This document shows, piece by piece, positions 46,255 through 58,241 of a stretch of DNA of 64,000 nt. The DNA comes from Cercis canadensis (lineage: Eukaryota; Streptophyta; Magnoliopsida; Fabales; Fabaceae): NCBI GenBank assembly GCA_003255065.1, contig QAOA01002417.1, forward strand, positions 1,870,122 to 1,934,121. The letters run 5' to 3'. The notes under the pieces were generated by a model. It made no database searches. It had not been told where the DNA came from and was given only the letters and a program-made list of their open reading frames with translations. A program made the translations under genes and the position numbers. The first letter of the stretch is position 1. Every line of letters starts with the position of its first letter.

Positions 46255-48038
46255 GCTATAAATGATTCTATGTTGGGTCATTGTTGTTTTTCTTCATTCC
46301 TTTTCGACTTCAGAAAATAAGGACTGGCTATAGGGCGTTACAAATGTATAAAATCGTTCGGAGAAAAAGGAAAATAAGAGAGGGGGGGAAGGGGGGGAAT
46401 AGGTATACTGCTTTATACTTCTATATAATATTACAATATAGAAACGTGTTATAGAGGTTGATCATGCTTGTCTATATTCTTTTATTTATTCTTAGCAAAT
46501 TTGTTTTGAGGTTGATTGCTTTGTAATGTTTTCAGTAGTTTTCAATGCTTGATATCTGTTGTAGCATCAGTACTGCATTACAGTGCTTTTTGCAGATTTA
46601 TCATAAGGACGTCTGGACTTCATTATTTTAAAAAGAAAGCTTGTTATCCATTTCCATTAATTTTTTATCTATCTGCTAATTGCTTTGCTGAATTTTGATT
46701 TTTCTCGGGGGTTGCCTCATTAATATTGAATCAAGATTGATGTGAAGGGTAAGAGTAAGTAATCAGCTTTTGGATCTCTTCTGCAGTCAAGGTTGCTCCT
46801 TTGTTTGGTTGTTAACAGGAAAAAAAAAAAAAAAAACTGGACAGTGTTTGCTAATAGGCGTAGTTTGATTTTACTAGAATATGCCCTTACTATTCACAAG
46901 GTTCAGATGTTTCAGTGATTCAACGATGCCTGGATGATGGCCAGAAGAAAAATATGCCCATGACAACTTTATATTTTCTGCATGATCTTATCATGTTTCC
47001 CTTGATAAGTAAAGGAATTACATGTGGGCAATGACTATAGGCTGTTAGATCGGGTTTGGTACTATCATGGTCATTTGAGTTATATGGGATTTTCTTTCTG
47101 GCAATATGCGTTAGTTTCTTGACTCTACAAATGAGCAGTTATACTGCAATTAGCCATTGCTGCAATATGCTTTAGTTTCTTCACTCTGTTTAGCAAATTA
47201 AAAACGTGTATCAAAAGGCAACGGCCCTCTAGAGGCACTTTCTGGACAATATATTATTATCTTTCCTAATCTTTAATTTAGAGCATGTGAGTATCTGGAA
47301 GGATGAGTGCAACGTTTTATATACTAAAGCAGCATAGTAACGGGGAATGATGCCTTTAATTGAACATTAATTATTAATTCTATTGAAACCAAATACCATT
47401 TTGAGCGTGTGTGTTAGGATATGCTTGGTACGATTGAAAATAGGGTAGTGAAAAATACATCGACTGAAAATTTAGAATACTAATTCAGTAAAAAGAGAAA
47501 ACATAATGCAAATTGTTTTACACTTGTTTGATACAAGAAAACTAAGAAATATTAAAAATAAGATTTATTTTCATTTAGAATGAAAATCAAAACCTTCTAT
47601 TCTATCCTATTTCACTTTCATTTCCCACTCTATATCTCACCTTATAATATTCCGCATTCCCTACCATTCACACTTTAAAACAAGCAATCATATCTTGTGA
47701 TTGCTACCCTCAGTGACTCTGATATGTATTCAATTCTTTAATTAACTTGAGCAGCAGCATCCACTGACCACGTTTTATGTCTAACCTCAACTATCCATTT
47801 GAGACATGACTTAGTGGCTAAAGAAAGGACCAATTCACACTATAATGTTCATTATAACGTAAAGAATACGAATCCTATCAGCCAAATACTCAAAATCGCA
47901 GCACATGTGAACAAGAGGATGACTTACCAAAACTCTATCATGATACATAACATATAACTGATTCGTAGCACAACCTAGTATCTTTTGAGCTTCCAAATTT
48001 TAATCACTCTTACGTATGTTACAGAACTCTCTTCTCCC
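46255..48038. other. intergenic region
   Basis: No gene is seen. A 23-base segment, GCAATATGC followed by TTAGTTTCTT, occurs twice near 47101 and 47161. A G-rich run near 46381-46400 and an A tract near 46820-46837 are present. Confidence 0.4.
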
Positions 48039-48045
48039 TATAAAT
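48039..48045 (+). promoter_or_regulatory. TATA box of the aspartic protease gene
   Basis: TATAAAT, 72 bases upstream of the ATG at 48111, a normal spacing that supports the chosen start over the TTG at 47985. Confidence 0.6.
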
Positions 48046-48110
48046 TCCCCGAGTGTAATGCATTGTTTTTATCTTCACTTCATCCTTTTCTATCAGTTAT
48101 TCAATCAAAC

Positions 48111-49427
48111 ATGTCGCTCACCAAATCATATTCTCTTTCCCATGCTTTGTCCCTTATAGCTATCCTTCCTCTTTTAATTTTCTGGCCTAAGGAAGCCAAT
48201 GCTAGTGGCTTTACAGTTGATCTCATAGCCCGTGATTCACCTTTATCGCCATTCTACAATTCATCAAAAACGTATTTTGGTCGTTTGCATGATGCTTTTC
48301 GTCGCTCATTGAAGCGTGTCAATCATTTCAAGTCAGCATTAGCACCTACAAGCAAAATCCAGACCCAATTAATACCAGATGGTGGAGAGTACATTATGAA
48401 CATATCAATTGGGACTCCACCTATAGAGGTGCTTGCAATAGCTGATACAGGCAGTGACCTTATATGGACACAATGTGTGCCATGCAGAGAATGTTACAAG
48501 CAAACACTTCCTCTCTTTAATCCTAGCCATTCCTCATCATACCAAAACATACCATGCGAATCTAGCTTTTGCAATGCACTACAAACAGCTACTTGTAAAC
48601 AAAATACCTGTGAGTATACTTATTCATATGGGGATAATTCTTATACTAATGGAGACCTTGCCACTGAAACTTTAACCTTTGGCATCAATAAGCCAGTTTC
48701 CTTTCCAAAAATTGTGTTTGGGTGTGGGTACGACAATGGTGGCACCTTTGGTAAGGAAGGTTCTGGCCTAATGGGCCTTGGTGGTGGTAAACTTTCGCTA
48801 ATTTCTCAATTGGGTGAGTCCACTGGCAAAAAATTCTCCTATTGTTTAGTGCCCACAGAAGCTAGTGTCTCAGGCAAAATAAGTTTCAGTAGCGACGCTA
48901 TCACTTCTGGTTCTGATGCTGTCACTACTCCTTTGGTCACGAAAAGTGTTGATACCTTTTATTTCCTTACATTAGAAGCCATTAGTGTAGGGAACCAGAG
49001 AATTGCTTACAAGGGTTCATCAAAGGTAATTCCTGATGCTTATGAGGGTAATATCATTATTGATTCAGGGACAACGTTGACCTTTCTCTCATCAGAGTTT
49101 ATTGATGATCTAATACCAGCTTTGGAGAAAAAAATTAGGGCTCCAATTGTGAATGATCCCAAGGGTGATTTTAGTCTTTGTTATAAAAAAACTGATTTTG
49201 ATCATATTAATTTCCCTGTCATCACTGCACATTTCAGAGGGGCTGATGTTAAGTTGCAACCTCTAAATACGTTTGCTTTGGTGGAGGACGATTTGGTATG
49301 TTTCACAATGATTGCGTCCAGTGGTCTCTCTATATATGGAAACTTAGCTCAGATAAACTTCATTGTGGGATACGACCTTGAGGCCAGAACTGTTTCCTTT
49401 TTGCCAAGAGACTGCACCAAGCAATAG
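48111..49427 (+). CDS. A1-family aspartic protease, CDR1-like, secreted
   Basis: An intronless 438-residue protein starting at the ATG at 48111. A signal peptide is evident (LIAILPLLIF, then an ANA-type cleavage region near 29-31). The prosegment FTVDLIARDSPLSPFYN is typical of the nucellin/CDR1 group. Catalytic aspartates are D112 (ADTGSDLIWT) and D318 (IIDSGTTLTF). A Cys-rich insert follows the first motif (QCVPCRECYKQ and further Cys residues at 149, 154, 162 and 167), as in plant atypical aspartic proteases. CDR1 of Arabidopsis acts in the apoplast in disease resistance signalling; that role here is inference. Its position next to the SH3P1-like gene matches At1g31450 next to At1g31440. 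Confidence 0.9.
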   Translation: MSLTKSYSLSHALSLIAILPLLIFWPKEANASGFTVDLIARDSPLSPFYNSSKTYFGRLHDAFRRSLKRVNHFKSALAPTSKIQTQLIPDGGEYIMNISIGTPPIEVLAIADTGSDLIWTQCVPCRECYKQTLPLFNPSHSSSYQNIPCESSFCNALQTATCKQNTCEYTYSYGDNSYTNGDLATETLTFGINKPVSFPKIVFGCGYDNGGTFGKEGSGLMGLGGGKLSLISQLGESTGKKFSYCLVPTEASVSGKISFSSDAITSGSDAVTTPLVTKSVDTFYFLTLEAISVGNQRIAYKGSSKVIPDAYEGNIIIDSGTTLTFLSSEFIDDLIPALEKKIRAPIVNDPKGDFSLCYKKTDFDHINFPVITAHFRGADVKLQPLNTFALVEDDLVCFTMIASSGLSIYGNLAQINFIVGYDLEARTVSFLPRDCTKQ

Positions 49428-50201
49428 TATGCTATGTGAATGATTTCAATGTTTGCTAATAAAAGTTGGTCTTTCCTTATTCTTGTGATGTTTAATTTCT
49501 TCTTCTTCTTCTTCTCTCTCTTATCTATCTTTTATTTTGCAACTTTTTTTCCTTTTGTTACAAGGCTATATGTAGATATTTTTATATAAAAATAAAAAAG
49601 AGGAAGAACAAAATTGAATTGAAAAAAAAATATCTGTAGAGGTTTATTAAAAGAAGTTGTCCTGGATGGAGAAAAAATAAAGGGTGGTGTTAGTTGGCAC
49701 AGGTTGTAGCTGGGGTGCAGTTTTGCGTCATCGTCAAGTTTCTATCATTAGTTTGCGCTGGAATCCAGTTTGTTCAATCTGTAATTTCGTAGTGCTAATC
49801 TAGCAAGACATGCCATTAAGAAATAATTTTATAAGTTGTTTTTCCATAATGATAATATTTCAACAAAATTCATATAGAATTTGAAATAATAATAACAATG
49901 TTACAGTCACATACCATCCTATAAAGCAAAAGCTACCACTTATCCACCTTGCCAAGCTTTTTGCATGGTGGTTCCATAAAAAACTAATTTCTTTACAAGG
50001 ATGCTTAGGACCTAACTCATCAATTACAGGTTGACATACTCCCAATACATTGAAGCCGGTATCTCATATATTACAATTAATGCTTACATACACAACATAC
50101 TGCACAAAATTACTCAAAATTCAAAATTTCCAGATGAGCCTATAAGAGGAGAATGATGCACAATTTTTTGCAAATTGATCATGGATGATGATGGGATCAC
50201 G
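49428..50201. other. 3' flanks of convergent aspartic protease and SH3P1-like genes
   Basis: A CTT microsatellite lies at about 49498-49513. The rest is presumably 3' UTR from both sides. No gene is supported. Confidence 0.4.
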
Positions 50202-53200
50202 TCACGATATCGAGGTTATTTCCAATATTTTGCTTGCTGGTATTTTATCCTGTTTCTCTACATATGCAGAGGGAAACCATCCAGCATTGCTATTGCATTC
50301 TCCTTCAGACCATCCATTAGGAGCAACCTGGAAATTGTACCATGAAATGGATATAACTTAATCCATGATAACATAAGATGGTTTCATTGACACAAGATGC
50401 AAACTCACCATAACTTTCAGTATATCCAATAAGAACATGTAAGGGGTCAAAACATTGCAGTATGAATAGCTGAAAATTCATTAAAGAAATACCTGACGAA
50501 CCACAACATAATCATCAATTGATAGACTTAACTCCCCCTCAGCTTGAGCATCAAATGGGTGTATGACCTTTAAGATAAACGATGACAAAGATTAATCAGC
50601 TTAGGGTTTGGTCGATATATAGAAGTAAAATGAAAGGTTGTGTGTGGCACTGAGTTCTAACAGATGTTGGATTAAATCAAATGACAGCACTTGAGTTTGT
50701 TTTGCACTAATAATTGTTATAAGTTACTGCAATGAACTTCTCATCACATTCAGTACTTCACTGATATGTTTTATATGGTCTCCTTCTGCCTAGAATATAA
50801 AGAAAATTTGATAAACAAAAACATGTAATTGGAGTGAGAAACCATAAACTCCATGGCTTAGAGTAACATCATATTTATCAATTATCAAACTTTCACAAAC
50901 ATAAATATCCAAATAAATAAATTCAACACTAATATAAAACATGGAGATCCAAATGTCTGATCCTTTGTAACAAAATCAAAGTTGTATTATCAGATATGCT
51001 TTGTCTTGAGAAAAACCCAGCTGCCATGGTAATATATTGTAGTAATGAAGGAGCTATTAAGACAAATATATTCATTTGTTTATATTAATTACGTAGTTAA
51101 GGGGGAGGACAATCCTCAATAAATTCACATGACTTACCTTCGCAAAAAACAAGGTACCCATATGACTGGTGTTTTTATGATCAAGACCATTTGAATTAGT
51201 ATTCTCATCTGTATGTTGATTGTATCCATCTCTTGGCACTGGAGATGATGAATACTCTTTTGATTGCTTCTCCAGAATCATCTATTCCAATAATACATAA
51301 TAGAAGCAAAGTACACGTCATGAGTTTTAAAAGAACAAAAAAGAGATGTTGACAATATTATGCATTCTTTCAGCAGCCAAAATGTAGAATACTCACAGGA
51401 AATAGTAAATACTTTCCAAATAAGAAGAGAAAAGTAAGGGTACATAGTAGATAACCTCAGCATATAGCTTCTCTAGAATAAGAAGGGCATGTTGATGATA
51501 AGCTCTCTCAGCATCCACCTGCCAGAAAGGGGTACCAAAAAAAAAGGAGACAAGGCTTAGGGTCAAAAGAGATTATGATATTTCTATTGAGGCTCATCAA
51601 ACATACAATATATGACTAGAAAACAACACAAAAAGGATGCCTTTACCTAGTCAAGCAAACATCAGATTGGATAGACCTCATTTCACATGATGAGAACCAA
51701 AGTTTACTCTCAAGTATTTAAATTCTCAAGGTTTTATGTTAATACAATTGACAAAAGCAGCTTGTTTAATCGCAAAAATGAAAAATATCATACAATATAG
51801 GTCAGTCAACAATAGTTAGCAAATAAAAAGTTACAGCTCTTCTTGCATGAACAACCAACATTAGCATCTTCCAAATTTTAATAGCTAGAATCCATTCAGC
51901 CTGTTGCAATTTAATAACACTGAATAAGCTATATGATGTTTAGCAACAGTCAGACACATAAGTTAAATCAGAAATAGCATGGTAAAAAAATGCATTCAAT
52001 CATGTATACGGAGAATCAAGCAATACCATCGTACAAAGGCTCTGGAGAGTTATTTGTTGCTGTTGATCTTCAACTGCCAACATAGCAGCAGTTGCTTCTC
52101 TACCAAGTGCCCCCAAGGCAGATTTAAGCTCTTTAAACCTTGTTTCTGCATTTTGAAGCCTCATGGAACTCTCTGCAGAAATAGAAGAATCCCTCAACTT
52201 TGATCGACGCCTCAAAACTTCAGCAGCCTGATGAGAAGATACTAAGATAAATACTATGCATTGCGCACCACCATATGCATGCAGATTTGACAGTAAATTA
52301 TTACCTGGGCTTCTACCTCTTGACGAAGTTTGTCATAGCGGTCAGCAAGGTGGCGTGCATCTTCCAAAGGGGCCCCTGTTATTTGTGCCCGTAGTGGCTC
52401 AGATACCTATACACACAAAATCTGAAACAGAATTAGAAACATCAAAAAGAAAAAAAGAGAAAAGGCGTGACTGGACGAGACTCAAAATATGACTTACAAC
52501 TGAGGCTTCAAAATACTTAAGAAACTGTCTTTTGTGCAATAAACATGATTTAGAAATTTATAGTCCATTGGAAAGAGCTAGAATATAGATCCATGTATTT
52601 TGTCATCAACCTATTATGTTCTCCTTCAGTTATCTAAGCTAATTTTCTGGCCATATTGCCATGACGTTCAGTTCTCAATAAAGGCTTCTTATTTCTTCTC
52701 AGGCAAAGAGCACTAGCAGCCTCATATAAGTAGCATGTGAAAATTTTCTATTAATTAGCATTTACTGAATGAGAATTTTCCGGATTTCCTGTTCGTATGT
52801 TAGTAAGAAATAATTCCAACGGAGCTATAGTAATGAGACACAGAAAGCAACAATTTTCTACCAAACAACACTAACTTGCACGCATTAATAAATTGTATAC
52901 CCTGCTGTAGAGCGATAAGTTCCTAAGATGAACTCTCTATACTTGAGGTTACTATAAAATTTGTCAAAAAATTACCTGATCACCCAGGATGCCAAGCAAA
53001 GTCTCCCTCTCATTTTCCACTAAATCATACGAGTTACCCATGTGAAGAGAAGCTCTAGCAAGGGGATAGCTACTGCCTTGATTCTCAGTCCCGTACTTAC
53101 AACAGTCTTTAGCTAACTTCCTTACTGAAGTATATAAAATGAAACATCAATAATTATCCTCAGAGAAACCAAACTAATAGAGGGGTAAAACCGAAGTCAC

Positions 53201-53974
53201 CTATCTCCATCTGCTTTGAACTAACGGAGATAAAACCTTCTACACCACGAACAATATGCCGCTGAAAATGCTGTAAGCATAACACTGATTAAAATTTTGG
53301 CCAGATAAAGCATTTTTGACTGAACTAACTGTCAGCCATCAGAGTCTCAGACCATAAATGGACTCTATATCTCAAACCTGGGATTACACAGGATAATATG
53401 AATATACCTTTGCTGTCTTCGTAGAACTGTATAACTTTCGAAGTTGCTGGTGACATTGAAGTTCAGATTCATCAGTCATAAGTGGCTCATTGCTAATTTG
53501 TCCCAACTGTCGAAGTATAGCCTGCAAAATAGGAACATTATGATCTTGCACAATGATTGAAGATCAAAAGTCAAACAATTGAAACTTAAAGAAACAAAGC
53601 AAAGTGAGACATGATAAACAGGTTTTCTACTATTTCTGTAGATACCCACTGCATCAGTTCAAGCTGAAACTTGGGGGGGAAAGCCTTGTAAAAAATTTCA
53701 CTCAGAAAATTCAACCTTATTAATATTTATCTCATGATGCAAAAGAAAATTAAACAGAACAATACAACATACTACCGCAAAAAGCATAATCCCAAAAATA
53801 GAGAATGGACCATTCTCCACCCAATTTGGAAGCTTCCTACAGAAAATTCTGTTGTTTGTTTGCTCACAGAGAGTAGCAAGGTAAAAAATTGTTAGGCCAG
53901 GAGTAATCAACCACCTGCTGCTGCCTGGCTACTTGTTCCCTTAATTTGCTGGCTTGCTTCCGAATAGCATCCAT
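50202..53974 (-). CDS. SH3 domain-containing protein 1-like (BAR + SH3)
   Basis: Ten exons in transcript order: 53974-53915, 53521-53408, 53270-53201, 53124-52976, 52406-52305, 52227-52027, 51518-51456, 51281-51138, 50567-50493, 50327-50202. All have GT-AG ends and consistent phases, giving 367 residues. The N-terminus MDAIRKQASKLREQVARQQQ and the following helical region to about 253 form the BAR-like membrane-binding domain. A variable linker is 254-301. The SH3 domain is 302-355 with HPFDAQ, W332 and GWFPSAYV (342-349). Details such as ERETLLG, VLRRRSKL and the SH3 sequence point to SH3P1 rather than SH3P2/3. In plants these act in clathrin-related trafficking and autophagosome formation. 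The linker is shorter than I recall for Arabidopsis SH3P1. A 5' UTR intron is possible near 54010-54090. Confidence 0.92.
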
Positions 53975-55055
53975 TTTCCTCTTTTCTATTTACTTCCTTT
54001 CTTGCAGTCCAAACAGAAAACGATCAGAAAAACTTTGTGATAGGTTGAAAGTGAAAACCAAGATATGAATGGAAAAAAGAGCAGTACCTGAACTTTTCAA
54101 GAGAGAGAGAGAATAGTTTAGCTTTGCTATAGTTTAGTTTTGCAGAAATAGAAGAAAAGAGAACAGAGAAAACTTGGAAAAGTAGAGAGAATATAAAGGT
54201 TGGGAATAGTTCAAGGGAGTGAAAGTGAAAACTGTGGGGCAAGACGGAAGAGAATACATTACTCGACAGAATATTGGGGAAAAGCGTCTTTTCAAGACTT
54301 CCACCGGACACGCACTTGACTTCCGCATATTACTCTCCTGTAATTGTAAAGTACAAACTCCGTTTTCGCTAATTGGATCCTATGAATCGGGTCTGATATA
54401 ATGATGAAATGATTAGCTTTGAAAATTACAGTGTGCAAATAAAAAAAAAATTACAGTTGGAAAACGGGTTTGAGGGTAACTCAACTCCTTTATTTTATCT
54501 TTTAATTAAAAAAGTTACAGTGTGCAAATCATGTATTTCTAATATTTCTCGAAAGTATAAAAAAAAAATTAACATACAATAAAGACAATGAAAATGAGTC
54601 GGCAAACATTGTATAAATAAACATTGCACAGATAAAATTTAGCCACTTGACAAAAAGAAAATACATATTTAAAATAAGTAAAAGGATGATGTTTAACAAA
54701 CAAATTTTGATTGGGTTAATAGTTAATACGGAGCAGGTACATGTGCGCCAAAAGCCCGGGAAATCACGACGCTATAGTCACTGTCTGCACTTAGCAGCAT
54801 CCATTCTCCGCCACGGTCATCTTTCGCCACCCCTTCTCTTTCTCCTTTCCTGGTTCTGATTGTAAAACTAACTTCCCAAATGTTGATGAACCACGTTGTG
54901 ATCTTATTAAGAGTAGTTAGTACTCCCTTTGTCCCTTGAATGTTTTTGGCAACAAAAGCTACTCGCTGCTTTCGGCACATTCGTGCATTCAAGCAATTCT
55001 GAGCATTGCTTATTAGTTATTCGATAGAATTTCTCCAACTGTGTCATTCTGCGCA
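53975..55055. other. promoter region between SH3P1-like gene and the cysteine-tRNA ligase pseudogene
   Basis: This holds the SH3P1-like leader (with a GTACTG donor candidate near 54087 on the minus strand) and AT-rich DNA. Frames around 54647-54992 overlap on both strands and are not supported. Confidence 0.4.
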
Positions 55056-56806
55056 ATGGTTTCAAAAATTTGTTCCCTCCCTCTCTCACAACACTCCTCG
55101 TTCAGGCTAAGTTATTTTTCTCTCAGAAACCCCATTGCGATTGCGATTGCGCAAAACGAAAAATCATCTGCTTCGTGAACCTGGGGTTAGGGTTCCGTTC
55201 CGAGTTGAAGCCTTCTCATCAGCAGCGAATGCCGAGTTTTATCTATTTAACTCCAAGAGTTAAAAAATGGAAAAAAATTATCACCAAGTAAATTGGGAAT
55301 TTACTTCTGTGACTTTGGCCATGCTCGTTGCTGTGTCCATGGATGTCTTTGTTAGTACTGTGTTCGCTTTTACTACTTAATTTCGCTGAATTGTGTTTAT
55401 GAAGACTCATTTGACTCTATTTATTTAAGTTGTCTCTCAATTTTTTATTGTCTTCAACTTCAAGTTTCAACTTGTCGGTGCTATTCAATGTATATATAAT
55501 ATTCTGGTCCAGAAAAATTTCAGTCCCTTTCCCTCTTTTGGTTCAGTGGTTACACACTGAATATCATATGAAAATAAAATAGATTTTTAAGTGAATCATA
55601 TGATCTGCGAATAATTCCATTTCAAATGACGTAAAGATTCCCAGCATAATAATATATGGATTTTCATTTCGAAATTAGTTGAATTCCACATTTAAGCTGG
55701 TTCAGTGTGACCTTAATAGGAAAAACTATGTGGAGATTTGGATTTGGGAGGATCTGTCATATGTGAGTCTGTGACTGTCAGTTAGCCCGCTCTTTTTGGT
55801 TTTGAAGATGAACAGAATTATACTTTCCTAAGCCATTTGTTTGATTATATCATCTTCTTGGATTAAGTGGAGCCTAACGTATAAAATTAAGTGTACAAAT
55901 ACTTGAAATGCTTGGGGTATGAAGTCAACAAGGAATTTTACTGACATTGATGACAAGGTAAGGTGTAGTTATCTTGGAATCCTGAACACTGGTCGTAAAT
56001 TCACACTTTGTTGATGGTCTCTTTGGTGAATTCCTTTTCTTTATGTGCCAAGCATGACCCTTCTTTTTGCTGCCCTTTTGCTGTGAATTTATAATATCTT
56101 GCAGATTATTGATAGAGCAAGCCAAGTAGGGGAAGAACCATTAGCTTTAAGCAGCTGGTTTAGCAAAGCATTTCTTGGTGACAAGTTTGACCTTCAGTGC
56201 CTTCTTCGGTTCTTCCTGCTCAGCGTTCGCGTTGTCAGGTGACATTGGCCAAATTATTTCTATGATGCTTCAGGTGCTTTCCTTTCATGCTTAGTGTCCT
56301 TCTTGTGATATGAAAGACTTGGTTTAGAGGTGCCTGTCAGCCTCTAACATAAAGCAAGAAATACACAGACACGCATAAATTATGCACATTCAAGTATATA
56401 TCTAAAACCCTTTGGAAAGTAGCTTTCAATGAAGATCTAAGTTGTGGGGGATATTTGGGTTAAAAGAAGAATTGCTCAGATGATATGCCATTCTTTTATG
56501 TGCCTGGCAGATTATCAACAAGCGCTTATGTAGTTGAAGGGAGTGTAAATTTTTCAATAGACAAATTCCCAAATTATGGTCACTTGACGAGAATAAACCT
56601 GGAAGAATATATCGGATACAGGTGTTGCTGTTGATTAAAGAAAGCAGAATCCAAAAATTGTGTGGAAGGGTAAAAAGAAAGGCATATACAATATGTAATT
56701 CCCTGAAATTCATCAATTATTTCAACTCCTAATGATCTTGTCAATATGTTGCAGGTCCCCGTCAGTTATTCATCACCACAGCTTGATATTTTCTACATCT
56801 ACCAGG
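55056..56806 (+). pseudogene. cysteine-tRNA ligase pseudogene, organellar type
   Basis: Pieces of an organellar cysteinyl-tRNA synthetase occur in order. First, 55056-55180 has a transit-like start (MVSKICSLPLSQHSSFRLSY) ending in a stop; a later frame has FIYLTPRVKKWKK. Next, near 55293-55350, KLGIYFCDFGHAR equals the family's K-x-G-x-Y-x-C ... GHAR but lacks the intervening CGVTAYDLSHI-type block that carries the nucleotide-binding motif. An exon ending at 55960 and one starting at 56105 together give STRNFTDIDDKIIDRASQVG. The 56105-56280 exon continues with DKFDLQCLL and, after frameshifts, SGDIGQIISMM. At 56516-56625 is SAYVVEGSVNFSIDKFPNYG. A splice-flanked piece at 56756-56805 may belong to the family's YLSSSFDI region. 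With the deletion, stops and frameshifts the locus is non-functional. Downstream exons (KMSKS side) are absent. Confidence 0.8.
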
Positions 56807-58241
56807 TAGGTAGCATCTGAAGTTCCTGTGTTTTACTAGTCCAAGATTGCCGACACTCAGAAGTTTGCACATTTCTGGCTCATGCTCAACTTCATTTTTA
56901 ACTTATCTGCTTTAACTGTCTTTCATCTCTATGACTTTGGCCTAGATTTTTTTTGTTTCCATCAGATATTATCTTGATTATCAGGCTGATGGAAAAATTA
57001 TTCATCCAATCATCTTGTGTGATTTTTGCTTGCTTGTTAGCCTCAAATATATACTTTTTACTATATTTCTTGTCAAAATTTATTAGCTTGTCGAGGTATG
57101 CATTTACATGCCCAAGTATCTTTGATTTCTGGAAAATGGAGGCTGAGTTTTTTCTTTTTTTCGCCATTTGTTACTGTAAAAATTAGCTCACTACACTACA
57201 CTCAAGTGGTGAAATTAGCTGCCGTTAAAAATGGCAATCCCAATTTACAAATTTATAAGTGAACTGTTGTAATAAAAAGACATGTAATTTTTTTTTTGGG
57301 GTACAAATGTTGTTTAAAATGTTAACCTTTCAATTAAAGCCAATGAGACTTTTTAACTCTAATTTATATCTATTAAGAGTTTTGGACTTTCTAATAATGT
57401 TGAAAAATAATTATATAACTTAACAAATTATATAAGTTCTTAGTTTATTATTTTGATATTTTAATCAAAATTAGAAATATAGTCTTCTTTAAATTCTTGT
57501 ATTTAAACACTAAATCTATTCATGTTGGATAATTCTATTTTTTTTTTTTTATCTTATCCGAATAACTATAAAATAAAGCTATCTTCTTTAAAATTTATAT
57601 CTGCAAAAATATTCAAAATATTTTATTACGAATTTTTTGTTTTCTTTATGTTCTTTTTTTACGGGGTTTCTCACGTAGTAGGTTTTGAATGACTAAGACT
57701 AAATATTTTCACATCAATAATTGTGGTAATATGACATCAAGAAAATATCACATGCTTCTAAGGCATAGTAAAATTCCCTTTTTTATTTATTTAGCTTTCT
57801 TTATGTGTTTAAAGTTTTTTTTTTACAATTATATGATACTACATAGATATATTATATTATATTGATATAGTAAATATACGTAATTTTTATATTTTATTAA
57901 ATATAAAATATAATTTATCTTATTTTCTCAAATAAATTTTAAAATAATTTATTTGTATATATATTATTCACATATTAATTATTTTTATATGATATGACAT
58001 ACAACATAAATATCTAAAATATCTTTAAAAAAAAACCTCCATTTTTTTTCCTGGTTCTTAAAGTTAAAAAACGCATACATCATTCACACTGCACATAAAA
58101 GAAAAAAAAAATAAAAATTAAAAGATGCAGTACCTTATAGTCTTATACTGCGCTCGATCCTTAAACCTTCACCAACGCTCCTTAAATAGTAGAGTACGAG
58201 CAGTTCGAGTGTGAGCTTCGCGCGTTCTCTGTCTATGAACA
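56807..58241. other. intergenic region
   Basis: AT-rich, especially 57230-58030. No further cysteine-tRNA ligase segments and no other gene are recognised. The overlapping frames at 56898-57186 on the two strands are not supported. Confidence 0.4.

Noticed and set aside
47410-47690. Possible fold-back element upstream of the aspartic protease
   Set aside because: Ends share only short AT-rich or pyrimidine-rich words; no convincing inverted repeat.
47985-48110. N-terminal extension of the aspartic protease
   Set aside because: It begins at TTG and lies across the TATA box; the ATG at 48111 opens directly into a signal peptide.
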